Assembly: GCA_009838595.1 (NCBI GenBank)
Contig: VXRI01000315.1
Location: 1 to 10,314, forward strand
DNA length: 10,314 nucleotides
Direction of reading: 5' to 3'
Origin: Chloroflexota bacterium
GTDB lineage: Bacteria > Chloroflexota > Dehalococcoidia > Lucifugimonadales > JADFKI01
Shown here one piece after another: positions 1 to 6,129 of this stretch (within the stretch, counting starts at the first letter, position 1; the number at the start of each line of letters is the position of its first letter). The position numbers and the translations under genes are program-made. The notes beneath the pieces were generated by a model. It was not told the origin of the DNA. It saw nothing but the letters and a program-made list of their open reading frames with translations, and made no database searches.

Positions 1-775
1 GCACACCGTTAAGGCTATAATCGGCGCTGTCAAACACTGAATCGGGCGTGCCGTCTTGAATGACCGCGATTCCGATGCCGTCTATCGCGCCAGACGCCTT
101 GCGCCGTTGCAACGCTTGCAGGGCGTCGGCGTCGGTTGTGTCGTCTCCGAGAAACACAACCCTGCTGGGACGCCATTTTTCTATCAACCAATCTAGGGCA
201 ACGCCTTTGTTCACTCCGTTGCGAATGCGGATTTCCAGAAGTTTGTTGCCCCAAAATATATCGAATTCTGCCGTGTCCAGGATACCGGCGAGTGCGGATT
301 TCAGGCGTTCTATGACTGCGGATTCGTCAGACGCTTCTCGATAGTGTAAGGACGCGCTGTATCGCTTGTTCTCGATCGCTAATCCGGGATCGTCCGCGGC
401 GCGCGCAAGGCTTTCGAGCATATATTGCAGAAGTATCTCTGACTCAGTAGCGCCACTCTCGGCTGTCATCACGCCATCAACAATTCGCTCTGCGCCGTGG
501 TTTCCGACGTACACCACGCCTTCGATGCCCACGCGCCGCTGTACATCGAGAGCGGCGCGGCCCGACACTACTGCAGTCAGCATCAGGCGCTCGGCGAATT
601 GTCGTAGCTCTGGTAGTGCATCGGGATGAATGGCGGCGTCTTCGGGGACGGATACAAACTCTGACAGCGTACCGTCGAAGTCCAATACCAGAGCCAGACT
701 GTCGGCATTCAGGTTGCCGATAGCTGAATCGAAGTTCGCTAATAGGTTCGGCGGGCGGCGGCTAGTTAGGCTCAC
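1..775 (-). CDS. otsB: Trehalose-6-phosphate phosphatase-like HAD enzyme (C-terminus cut by window edge)
   Basis: Predicted to dephosphorylate trehalose 6-phosphate to trehalose in the cytoplasm. The HAD nucleophile motif is at residues 32-37 (D32 and D34 in DFDGTL). SGR at 71-73, GNHGAE at 91-96, NKG with K190, and GDDTTDAD at 210-217 match the OtsB family pattern in order and spacing. I read 258 residues without a stop; the family is usually about 230-270, so little is missing. The start is a GTG at 775 whose last two bases lie in the TGA stop of the FAD-subunit gene (GTGA overlap), so the two are probably co-translated. No obvious start lies further upstream that would suit better. The link of a trehalose enzyme to a molybdenum hydroxylase operon is unusual, and no otsA partner is in view. 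A general sugar-phosphate HAD phosphatase is the alternative, but the motif set favours OtsB. Confidence 0.85.
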   Translation of the reverse strand, partial: MSLTSRRPPNLLANFDSAIGNLNADSLALVLDFDGTLSEFVSVPEDAAIHPDALPELRQFAERLMLTAVVSGRAALDVQRRVGIEGVVYVGNHGAERIVDGVMTAESGATESEILLQYMLESLARAADDPGLAIENKRYSASLHYREASDESAVIERLKSALAGILDTAEFDIFWGNKLLEIRIRNGVNKGVALDWLIEKWRPSRVVFLGDDTTDADALQALQRRKASGAIDGIGIAVIQDGTPDSVFDSADYSLNGV

Positions 776-1770
776 TGCAATGCGCCCCGGTCGTCTTGAA
801 GCAAAGTTCTCACGGCGCGCGCGACTAAACCGGACGCCAAGCGCACCTTGTAGCCGTTGTCGGATAACGGTGCCGCGCCTCGCACCGCTGCCTGTCCGAT
901 TGCACCGGCATCGATGTTGTTAACGGGCTTGCCGGCGATCGCTTGCTCAGCATGGGTAGCCTTGTAGGGCACGGGTGCGACGCCGCCAAGCGCAATGCGA
1001 GCGCTCGCTACTACATCGTCCACCACATCCAAAGACAGTGCGACACTTGCCAGAGCGAAGTCCATCGCCTGCCGCTCCTTAGCTTTCAGGAAGATACTGT
1101 GGCTATTAGAAGAAGGTGTGGGAATGATGATTTGCGATAATATTTCGCCCGCGCCGAGAACATTCTCGGTAGTTGCATCAGCGCTTGGGGAAGAGAAGAA
1201 GCCTTGAATAGGCAGCAGGTGGATTTCGTTTGGCGACGCAATCATTACGCTCGCGTCCAGCGCTGATAGCGCGACGGCTGTGTCGGATGGATGCACGATG
1301 GGGCAGACGGCATTGTCGAATATCGCGTGGAACTTGTTCGCGCCGTCGATCGCAAAGCATTCTGTGCCGCCTTTCTTGCGGCAGTTGAACAAGGGACTGC
1401 GATAGTACCAACAGCGCGGTCGCTGGCAGAGATTGCCACCAAGCGTGCCGACATTGCGAATTTGCGGTGTTGCCACGGAGTCGCAGGCCTGCGCGAGCGC
1501 GCTGTAATGCGAGCGTATGACGGGATGTGCCGCAATATCGGCGATGGTCGTCATCGCCCCAATCTTCGCGCGTTGACCATCGACTACGATGCCGCGAAGG
1601 TCGTCCAAGCCTTGCAGGCTCACGAGCCTTTGCGGACTCAGCGTGCCTTGCTTTAATTCGCCCAGCAAGTCGGTGCCGCCTGCGATGATATTGGCGACTG
1701 CGCCGTTTTCTACCAGCCGGCTGCCGGCATCATCTACGCTATGCGCTTTCACGAACTCAAAGCCGTACAT
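772..1770 (-). CDS. Molybdenum hydroxylase FAD-binding subunit with extra Cys cluster (PaoB/CoxM-like)
   Basis: Medium subunit of a xanthine-dehydrogenase-family hydroxylase; it takes electrons from the [2Fe-2S] subunit onto FAD. The 332 residues fit the family. FAD-contact motifs are IAGGTDLL at 29-36 and TLGGN at 109-113. Right after the second motif come C115, C120 (in RCWYYR), C130, C138 and C156, followed by HPSD at 160-163. From family knowledge, PaoB (YagS) and the 4-hydroxybenzoyl-CoA reductase beta subunit bind an additional [4Fe-4S] cluster with cysteines in this loop, whereas CO dehydrogenase CoxM lacks it. I therefore infer a [4Fe-4S] cluster here. The ATG at 1770 lies 5 bp after the stop of the molybdopterin subunit, with GAGG about 10 nt upstream. 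The end overlaps the phosphatase gene. The substrate cannot be told from this subunit. Confidence 0.9.
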   Translation of the reverse strand: MYGFEFVKAHSVDDAGSRLVENGAVANIIAGGTDLLGELKQGTLSPQRLVSLQGLDDLRGIVVDGQRAKIGAMTTIADIAAHPVIRSHYSALAQACDSVATPQIRNVGTLGGNLCQRPRCWYYRSPLFNCRKKGGTECFAIDGANKFHAIFDNAVCPIVHPSDTAVALSALDASVMIASPNEIHLLPIQGFFSSPSADATTENVLGAGEILSQIIIPTPSSNSHSIFLKAKERQAMDFALASVALSLDVVDDVVASARIALGGVAPVPYKATHAEQAIAGKPVNNIDAGAIGQAAVRGAAPLSDNGYKVRLASGLVARAVRTLLQDDRGALQ

Positions 1771-1775
1771 TGCCG

Positions 1776-4049
1776 CTAAACCTCGCCTTGTTCGTCTAGT
1801 GCGCTCAGAGCGTTCAGAATCTTGTCCGGCGTGGCTGGCAGGTCGGTAATTCGCACGCCAACCGCGTCGTAAATCGCGTTGATGACAGCAGGCGCGACGC
1901 CAACGCTCGGCGGCTCGCCTAGTGCCTTTGCTCCGTATGGTCCTATCGGATCGACCACATCGGCGAATATCACCTGTACCGGCGGGTACTCACGAATCGT
2001 CGGGCTCTTGTGCTCCAAGAAACTCGCATTCAGGGTCGCACCTGATTTCGGGTCGGTCAGCATCTCCTCAGACAGCGTGAAGCCCAGCATCTGCGATACG
2101 CCGCCCTCGACTTGATTCGCGGCGAGACGCGGGTTGAGGATGCGCCCGGAATCGTGCGCCGCCACATAGCGCAGCACGCGCACATTGCCCGTTTCCGTGT
2201 CCACTTCAACCTCTGCGAAGTGCGCGCCGAATGTGTTCACAATGTAGTCCGTGCTGCCCGGCATCACCGATGCCGCCGCTTCGAGAGTGTCGCCATCCGT
2301 CTGCGATGCGATGCCCGCAAGTGTAATCCTCTTACCGCCGTCTGCGCTGACTATCTGTCCATTCACAATATCGAGACTGACAGCATCTTCGTTTAGGTGC
2401 GCAGCCGCGATTTCAAGCATCTGTGCCTTCAACTCTTCGGCAGCCTGTTTTGCCGCCGTGCCGGTAGAGAATGTCGCGGTTGAGCCTGCTGTGATGGGCG
2501 CTTCAGGTGTATCCGCAGTGTCGCCGAAGGTAACGCGCACGCTGTCGTATGGCACGCCGACCGCCTCCGCGACAATCTGCGCGATGACCGTCGTACTGCC
2601 TTCGCCCACGTCCATAAGACCGGCGATGACTTGCACACTGCCATCGTCGTTCAGGCTGACCTTCGCCGCCGACCTACCGCCCGGTCCGCCGCGATATATG
2701 AGCATGCTCATGCCCCTGCCGGTCTTCAGATGATCCGGAGACGGCGAAGTAGCTGTATCGCTGTCGTGCCAGCCGAATGCCTCCGCGCCGCGTTCTAGGC
2801 ATTCTCGCAAGCCATTCGACGAGAACGGTATGCCGCCTTCAACGGGCTGCGTGTCGATAATCTCGTTCGCGGGCGTTATTCGCTCGCCCGCCTGTCCTTC
2901 GATGCCCACATGATTTCGCAGCCGAAAGTCCAGCGGGTCGATGCCGAGTTCGTCCGAGATGTGGTTCATAGTAACTTCGAGCGCGAAGTGCCCTTGCGGA
3001 GCGCCAAGCGCACGATAAGATGCCGCCGCCGGCTGGTTCGTATAGACGAGGTAGCCGTCGTATCGCACATTCGCGCAGCGATATAGGTAGAGCGCCGCCT
3101 GACCCGCGCGCCGCACAACGCCGGGTCCCGATGCCAAATACGCACCTGTGTCCATCAGTGTGGTGGCGTGTATCGCGGTTACCGTGCCGTCGTTCTGCAC
3201 GCCGACCTTCACCGTCGTCTCTGTGGAATGGCGCTTTCTGCCCGCTACGAACTCTTCCTCACGGGTCGCTTCAACTTTCACAGGTTTGCCCGCCCTACGC
3301 GCTAGCTCGGCGGCGATGACGGATAGCCGCGATTCGTCTTTGCCGCCGTATCCTGCACCGAGAGTCGCGCCTATCACACGCACTTGCTCGCGTCGCACCC
3401 CCAGCGCGGATGCGAGGCTGATCCTGTCCGCGTGCACGCCGCGCGATGTCTTCCACACGGTCAGGCTGCCGTCTTCCCATATCGCTACGGCGGCTCGTGG
3501 CTCAAGTGGAGCGGGCGAGTGTGCAGGCGTGCTGAAACTCCTGCTGAACACGCGGTCAGCTTGCTCAAAGCCTTCGTCAACATCGCCGCGTGTGAGCGTT
3601 AAAGGCTCGCCGCCCAGCAGATTGCCATCGACGTGGACACGAGCATCGTCAGATTCCAACGCTTCCCGTGCAGTCGTAACGAATTGCAGCGGTTCGTATT
3701 GCACATTTATGAGGCTTGCGGCGTATTCCGCCAAATCCTCGTCGTCGGCAGCGACGGCGGCAACTTCATCACCAACATAGCGAACTTCGCTGTCGAGAAT
3801 CGCCACGTCGGGCGCAAGCCTGCCGGGTGGCACATCGAAGGGCGTGATGATGGCACGCACGCCGGGCAGTTGCTCAGCCTGCGCGGTGTCAACGGTTACG
3901 ATGCGCGCGTGAGGATGCGGACTGCGGACTATCTTGCCATGCAGCATGCCGGGCAGTTGCACATCACTCGTGTATTGCGCCTGCCCGGTCAGCTTCTGCG
4001 GCAGGTCGCGGCGCGCAACCGAATTTCCTATTACCGGGTTTGTCGTCAT
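1776..4049 (-). CDS. Molybdenum hydroxylase large (molybdopterin-binding) subunit, xanthine dehydrogenase family
   Basis: Catalytic subunit that binds the molybdopterin cofactor and hydroxylates a substrate with water-derived oxygen. The 757 residues begin with the a/b hammerhead domain (about 15-125), followed by the two molybdopterin-binding domains. Visible motifs are LEPRAAVA at 182-189, GAGYGGKDE at 231-239 (family GGGFGGKE), YRALGAPQ at 345-352, and GEPPSVG at 711-717, where E712 is the expected catalytic glutamate. The usual GQG loop reads VGEGS at 481-485. The CO-dehydrogenase active-site loop with its selenium/sulfur-bearing cysteine (AYxCSFR) is absent, so this is not form I CoxL. 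The start is an ATG in an ATGA overlap with the stop of the [2Fe-2S] gene. The substrate may be an aldehyde, N-heterocycle or aromatic acyl-CoA; the sequence alone does not decide. Confidence 0.92.
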   Translation of the reverse strand: MTTNPVIGNSVARRDLPQKLTGQAQYTSDVQLPGMLHGKIVRSPHPHARIVTVDTAQAEQLPGVRAIITPFDVPPGRLAPDVAILDSEVRYVGDEVAAVAADDEDLAEYAASLINVQYEPLQFVTTAREALESDDARVHVDGNLLGGEPLTLTRGDVDEGFEQADRVFSRSFSTPAHSPAPLEPRAAVAIWEDGSLTVWKTSRGVHADRISLASALGVRREQVRVIGATLGAGYGGKDESRLSVIAAELARRAGKPVKVEATREEEFVAGRKRHSTETTVKVGVQNDGTVTAIHATTLMDTGAYLASGPGVVRRAGQAALYLYRCANVRYDGYLVYTNQPAAASYRALGAPQGHFALEVTMNHISDELGIDPLDFRLRNHVGIEGQAGERITPANEIIDTQPVEGGIPFSSNGLRECLERGAEAFGWHDSDTATSPSPDHLKTGRGMSMLIYRGGPGGRSAAKVSLNDDGSVQVIAGLMDVGEGSTTVIAQIVAEAVGVPYDSVRVTFGDTADTPEAPITAGSTATFSTGTAAKQAAEELKAQMLEIAAAHLNEDAVSLDIVNGQIVSADGGKRITLAGIASQTDGDTLEAAASVMPGSTDYIVNTFGAHFAEVEVDTETGNVRVLRYVAAHDSGRILNPRLAANQVEGGVSQMLGFTLSEEMLTDPKSGATLNASFLEHKSPTIREYPPVQVIFADVVDPIGPYGAKALGEPPSVGVAPAVINAIYDAVGVRITDLPATPDKILNALSALDEQGEV

Positions 4050-4519
4050 TTCTGCGCCGCCGCCTGCTTAACGGATTCGATGATGCGTCCGTAGGCGTTG
4101 CACCTGCACAAGTTGCCGGACAGTGCCTGCCGGATTTCGTCGTCGGTGGGATTGGGTGTGCTATCGAGTAATGCCTTCGCGCTAATCAAGAAACCCGGCG
4201 TGCAGTATCCGCACTGCCCGCCGTCGTTGTCAAGGAAAGCCTGCTGTATCGGGTGCAGATTGTCGCTGTCGCCGAGTGCCTCTATGGTGGTGACGCTCTT
4301 GCCATCGGCTTGCAGAGCGAGTATCTGGCAGGCGTACACGGTATTGCCGTCTAGCAGCACGGTGCACGCGCCGCATTCGCCCCTGTCGCAGCCGCGCTTT
4401 GCGCCAGTCAGCGCCAGCGACTCGCGCAACACGCGGAGCAGCGTCCAGTGATGGCGCACCTCTACGGCACGAACATCTCCGTTCACTTCCAACTCGATTT
4501 CTGTCGTGAAATCTTGCAT
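4046..4519 (-). CDS. Molybdenum hydroxylase small [2Fe-2S] subunit
   Basis: Carries two [2Fe-2S] clusters that pass electrons from the molybdenum site to FAD. With the ATG at 4519 the protein has 157 residues, the family norm. The plant-type cluster is C44, C49, C52 with C64, and the helical-domain cluster is C103, C106, C138, C140 (QCGYCTPGF and NLCRCNAYG). A TTG one codon earlier could also be read as a start, but ATG with AGG 8 nt upstream is the better choice. There is no N-terminal Tat signal of the kind found on periplasmic PaoA, so the complex is probably cytoplasmic. It is first of the three hydroxylase subunits, 42-45 bp after the SDR gene, and its stop overlaps the next start (ATGA). 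Confidence 0.93.
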   Translation of the reverse strand: MQDFTTEIELEVNGDVRAVEVRHHWTLLRVLRESLALTGAKRGCDRGECGACTVLLDGNTVYACQILALQADGKSVTTIEALGDSDNLHPIQQAFLDNDGGQCGYCTPGFLISAKALLDSTPNPTDDEIRQALSGNLCRCNAYGRIIESVKQAAAQK

Positions 4520-4564
4520 CAAGTTTGCCTGATTCGCCTCATTCGCAGTGTCCGATGCTTGTTG

Positions 4565-5314
4565 CTACTGCGCAGTTATGCCTCCGTCTATCACCAGCTC
4601 CGAGCCGGTCATGAACGATGCTTCGTCCGATGCAAGAAAAAGCGCGCCATAGGCAACATCGTCCACCGTGCCGACCCTACCGAGTGGCACGCGTCCCACG
4701 GACGCCGCGAGTCCTTCGGGCGTGCCAATGTTGTCCGCGATCATCTCGGTATCGATGGGCCCCGGGTGAATCGAATTGGCGCGAATGCCGTCCGGCGCGA
4801 GCTGAATCGCGGTGTTCTTGGTGAACAGCCGCACGCCACCCTTCGATGCCGTGTACGCGCCGCCACGCGTGCTACCAACGAGACCGGCAGTGGATGATAT
4901 GTTGATTATGGAGCCGCCGCCCGCCTCACGCATCGCGGCGATTGAGTGCTTCGTGCCGAGAAACACGCCTTTGAGGTTGATGTCTATAATGCTGTCCCAC
5001 TCTTCTTCAGAGGCGTGTTCGATTGGCACGCGGCTGTAAATCGCGGCATTGTTCACGAGAATGTCCAGCTTGCCGAATGTCTCGACAGTTTTTGCGACGG
5101 CGGACTGCCATTCGTCGGCGCTGGTTACATCGAGAGGCACGAACAGCGCCCTGCCACCTGCTTCGTTGATTTCGGCTTCGACCTGCTTGCCCTCGTCGTG
5201 CAGGATGTCCGCGATGACGACCGCGGCACCTTCCTGCGCGAAAAGCTTCGCCTCGGTCGCGCCCTGTCCACGCGCCCCACCGCTTATCAGCGCCACCTTG
5301 CCTTCAAGTCTCAT
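4565..5314 (-). CDS. Short-chain dehydrogenase/reductase (classical SDR, NAD-type)
   Basis: NAD(P)-dependent oxidoreductase of 249 residues with the complete classical SDR set. The nucleotide loop is SGGARGQG at 11-18, and D36 after the second strand (VVIADI) predicts NAD rather than NADP. NNAA is at 88-91, the catalytic tetrad is N113, S141, Y154, K158, and the PGPIDT turn is at 184-189. Resemblance is to the 3-alpha/20-beta-hydroxysteroid dehydrogenase, levodione reductase and glucose dehydrogenase group, but the substrate cannot be named. The ATG at 5314 has a good GAGAGG ribosome site a few bases upstream. As first gene of the hydroxylase operon it may act on the substrate or product of that enzyme, for example as an alcohol-to-carbonyl step; this is inference from position only. 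Confidence 0.9.
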   Translation of the reverse strand: MRLEGKVALISGGARGQGATEAKLFAQEGAAVVIADILHDEGKQVEAEINEAGGRALFVPLDVTSADEWQSAVAKTVETFGKLDILVNNAAIYSRVPIEHASEEEWDSIIDINLKGVFLGTKHSIAAMREAGGGSIINISSTAGLVGSTRGGAYTASKGGVRLFTKNTAIQLAPDGIRANSIHPGPIDTEMIADNIGTPEGLAASVGRVPLGRVGTVDDVAYGALFLASDEASFMTGSELVIDGGITAQ

Positions 5315-5356
5315 AGCTCAACCTCTCTTGTCTTGGAATCAACGATAAAGCGGCGC

Positions 5357-5384
5357 GTTCTAATCAGGCTAGGACGAACGCCAA
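5357..5384 (-). promoter_or_regulatory. Candidate promoter of the SDR-hydroxylase operon
   Basis: On the minus strand TTGGCG (5384-5379) is followed after 16 bp by TAGAAC (5362-5357). Each matches the sigma-70 consensus at four of six positions, and the pair lies 43 bp upstream of the SDR start. GTTC and GAAC elements fall in both boxes, similar to motifs in the divergent gene leaders. The match is weak and could be chance. Confidence 0.3.
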
Positions 5385-5481
5385 CCATAGATTTGGATGC
5401 TAGTTGCTTGAGGATTTTACCACTAATGGCAATTCAAGACAAAGCGATGGGTTGTTCGGTATGTCCCTCCCTAATAATCCT

Positions 5482-5505
5482 AGTAGTACAGGGAGTAGTA
5501 CATGG
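5482..5505. repeat. 12-bp tandem duplication
   Basis: AGTAGTACAGGG is followed directly by AGTAGTACATGG, two copies differing at one base. It sits in the middle of the divergent intergenic region. It could be a replication-slippage product or a pair of protein sites. Confidence 0.75.
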
Positions 5506-5597
5506 AGTTGCGAAGTGCCATCCAAAGAGTCCCATACCTCTTGACGGAAAAGGACCAAGGTTAAGATGACCGCCAAACTCCGCTGGCGCGAGCGCAC

Positions 5598-5619
5598 AAT
5601 TGGCAATTTCGGCAATTTC
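5598..5619. repeat. 9-bp tandem repeat overlapping an 11-bp palindrome
   Basis: GGCAATTTC occurs twice with no gap (5602-5610 and 5611-5619). Its left part also forms AATTG-G-CAATT (5598-5608), a perfect inverted repeat with a one-base centre. It lies about 20 bp upstream of the -35 box of the small gene, a usual place for an activator site. Function is unknown. Confidence 0.6.
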
Positions 5620-5640
5620 CACAAAATCCGAACAAAGGTA

Positions 5641-5670
5641 TTGACAAGAACGCTCGTGCTGTTCTAGCAT
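5641..5670 (+). promoter_or_regulatory. Candidate sigma-70 promoter of the small gene (and possibly ftsZ)
   Basis: A perfect TTGACA -35 box (5641-5646) is followed after 18 bp by TAGCAT (5665-5670), a four-of-six match to the -10 consensus. It lies 45 bp upstream of the ATG at 5715. The spacer holds an imperfect operator-like pair, AGAAC (5647-5651) and GTTCT (5661-5665). Confidence 0.5.
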
Positions 5671-5685
5671 GTTCGCCAAGAAGTA

Positions 5686-5702
5686 TGTTCTATGACAGAA
5701 CA
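5686..5702. promoter_or_regulatory. Perfect inverted repeat just before the ribosome site (operator or leader hairpin)
   Basis: TGTTCT-ATGAC-AGAACA has 6-bp perfect arms and a 5-bp centre. It lies between the predicted transcription start and the GGAGG at 5704-5708. It could be a repressor operator as DNA, or a hairpin next to the ribosome site as RNA. The same half-sites recur in the ftsZ leader. Confidence 0.5.
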
Positions 5703-5714
5703 CGGAGGATACCC

Positions 5715-5990
5715 ATGACGAACAGCGCCCACACCGCCACCATTCACCAGTTTCGACTCCCCGGCTTTCAATCGGATATTGCCCATAAGCCTACTCCGAA
5801 TTCTGCTACCTGCTGCGATGTGCATGTTGGGCAGCAGGTGGTCTATATGGGCAGCATCCACGGCGGTCCGATGCACGGCAGCAGCGGCATCGTAACCGAG
5901 GCGCTGCTGCGCAAAGCAGTGGTGGACATGGGCAAGTCCGGGGTGTGGAACATCCCTTATCACTTCTTGACAGTCCCACAAGCAGCCTAA
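5715..5990 (+). CDS. Small conserved-looking protein with KOW/SH3-like C-terminal half, function unknown
   Basis: I do not recognise this 91-residue protein. The start is ATG 5715, chosen because a strong GGAGG (5704-5708) lies 6 nt upstream; an earlier in-frame ATG at 5685 lies inside the operator-like repeat and lacks a ribosome site. Residues 1-36 are polar and probably flexible. Residues 37-88 alternate hydrophobic and turn residues like a small beta barrel: VGQQVVYMG at 38-46, GGPMHG at 50-55, a valine-rich strand at 68-71, then WNIPYHFL at 78-85. The pattern resembles KOW/SH3-like folds (G..V...G.....G.V). There is a CC pair at 33-34 and seven histidines, so metal binding is conceivable. 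No signal peptide or membrane segment is visible. It lies 139 bp upstream of ftsZ on the same strand and shares leader motifs with it. Confidence 0.72.
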   Translation: MTNSAHTATIHQFRLPGFQSDIAHKPTPNSATCCDVHVGQQVVYMGSIHGGPMHGSSGIVTEALLRKAVVDMGKSGVWNIPYHFLTVPQAA

Positions 5991-6007
5991 GCACGGCTGA
6001 CTGCATG

Positions 6008-6036
6008 TTCGCATAGTTGCGGCACACTCAGATAAT
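6008..6036 (+). promoter_or_regulatory. Candidate ftsZ promoter
   Basis: TTCGCA (6008-6013), 17 bp, then GATAAT (6031-6036); matches are four and five of six to the sigma-70 consensus. The -35 box overlaps the 10-mer GCATGTTCGC (6003-6012), which also occurs at 5667-5676 over the -10 of the small gene. It would give ftsZ a leader of roughly 85-90 nt holding the RGAACAG array. Confidence 0.35.
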
Positions 6037-6060
6037 ACCGCGTAGCAGACAATAGATTCG

Positions 6061-6120
6061 GGCTGTTCTCTCCGCTCATTCACCAGAACAGTTACCGGAA
6101 CAGCCATCAGAACAGAACGA
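6061..6120 (+). repeat. ftsZ leader array: three RGAACAG copies at 12-bp spacing plus an inverted copy
   Basis: AGAACAG (6085-6091), GGAACAG (6097-6103) and AGAACAG (6109-6115) repeat with an exact 12-bp period and end just before the ribosome site. CTGTTCT (6063-6069) is the exact reverse complement of the first and third copies. GGCTGTTC (6061-6068) is the exact reverse complement of GAACAGCC at the second copy (6098-6105). As RNA the upstream arm can therefore pair with any one of three downstream arms. As DNA the copies look like a tandem binding-site array. Confidence 0.6.
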
Positions 6121-6129
6121 GGTAACCAT

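Larger units (their letters stand above)
5315..5714. other. Divergent intergenic region, 400 bp, no convincing gene
   Basis: This lies between the SDR operon (minus) and the small gene plus ftsZ (plus). I see no reading frame with a ribosome site and protein-like composition; two minus-strand frames (5400-5624 and 5434-5703) run across the repeats and look spurious. It holds candidate promoters at both ends, a 12-bp and a 9-bp tandem duplication, a CTCCCT/AGGGAG inverted repeat (5467-5472 with 5490-5495, 17-base loop), and a cluster of GTTC/GAAC tetramers near its right end. No tRNA-like or clear structured RNA was recognised. Confidence 0.6.

Noticed and set aside
3148..3780. Plus-strand open frame of 210 codons opposite the molybdopterin subunit
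   Set aside because: It is antisense to a clear gene and has a low-complexity Ser/Arg/Thr composition with no motif.
1776..4049. Form I CO dehydrogenase large subunit (CoxL)
   Set aside because: The AYxCSFR active-site loop is missing; the corresponding stretch reads SYRALGAPQ.
5686..5702. SOS box (LexA site) in front of the small gene
   Set aside because: The half-sites point the wrong way (GTTC...GAAC) and the spacing fits neither the Gram-positive-type nor the E. coli-type LexA box.
5400..5703. Two overlapping minus-strand frames in the intergenic region
   Set aside because: They encode residues produced by the tandem repeats, lack a convincing ribosome site, and overlap each other and the plus-strand promoter.
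5967..5993. Second ftsZ promoter with a perfect TTGACA at 5967-5972 inside the end of the small gene
   Set aside because: No acceptable -10 box is found 16-18 bp downstream.
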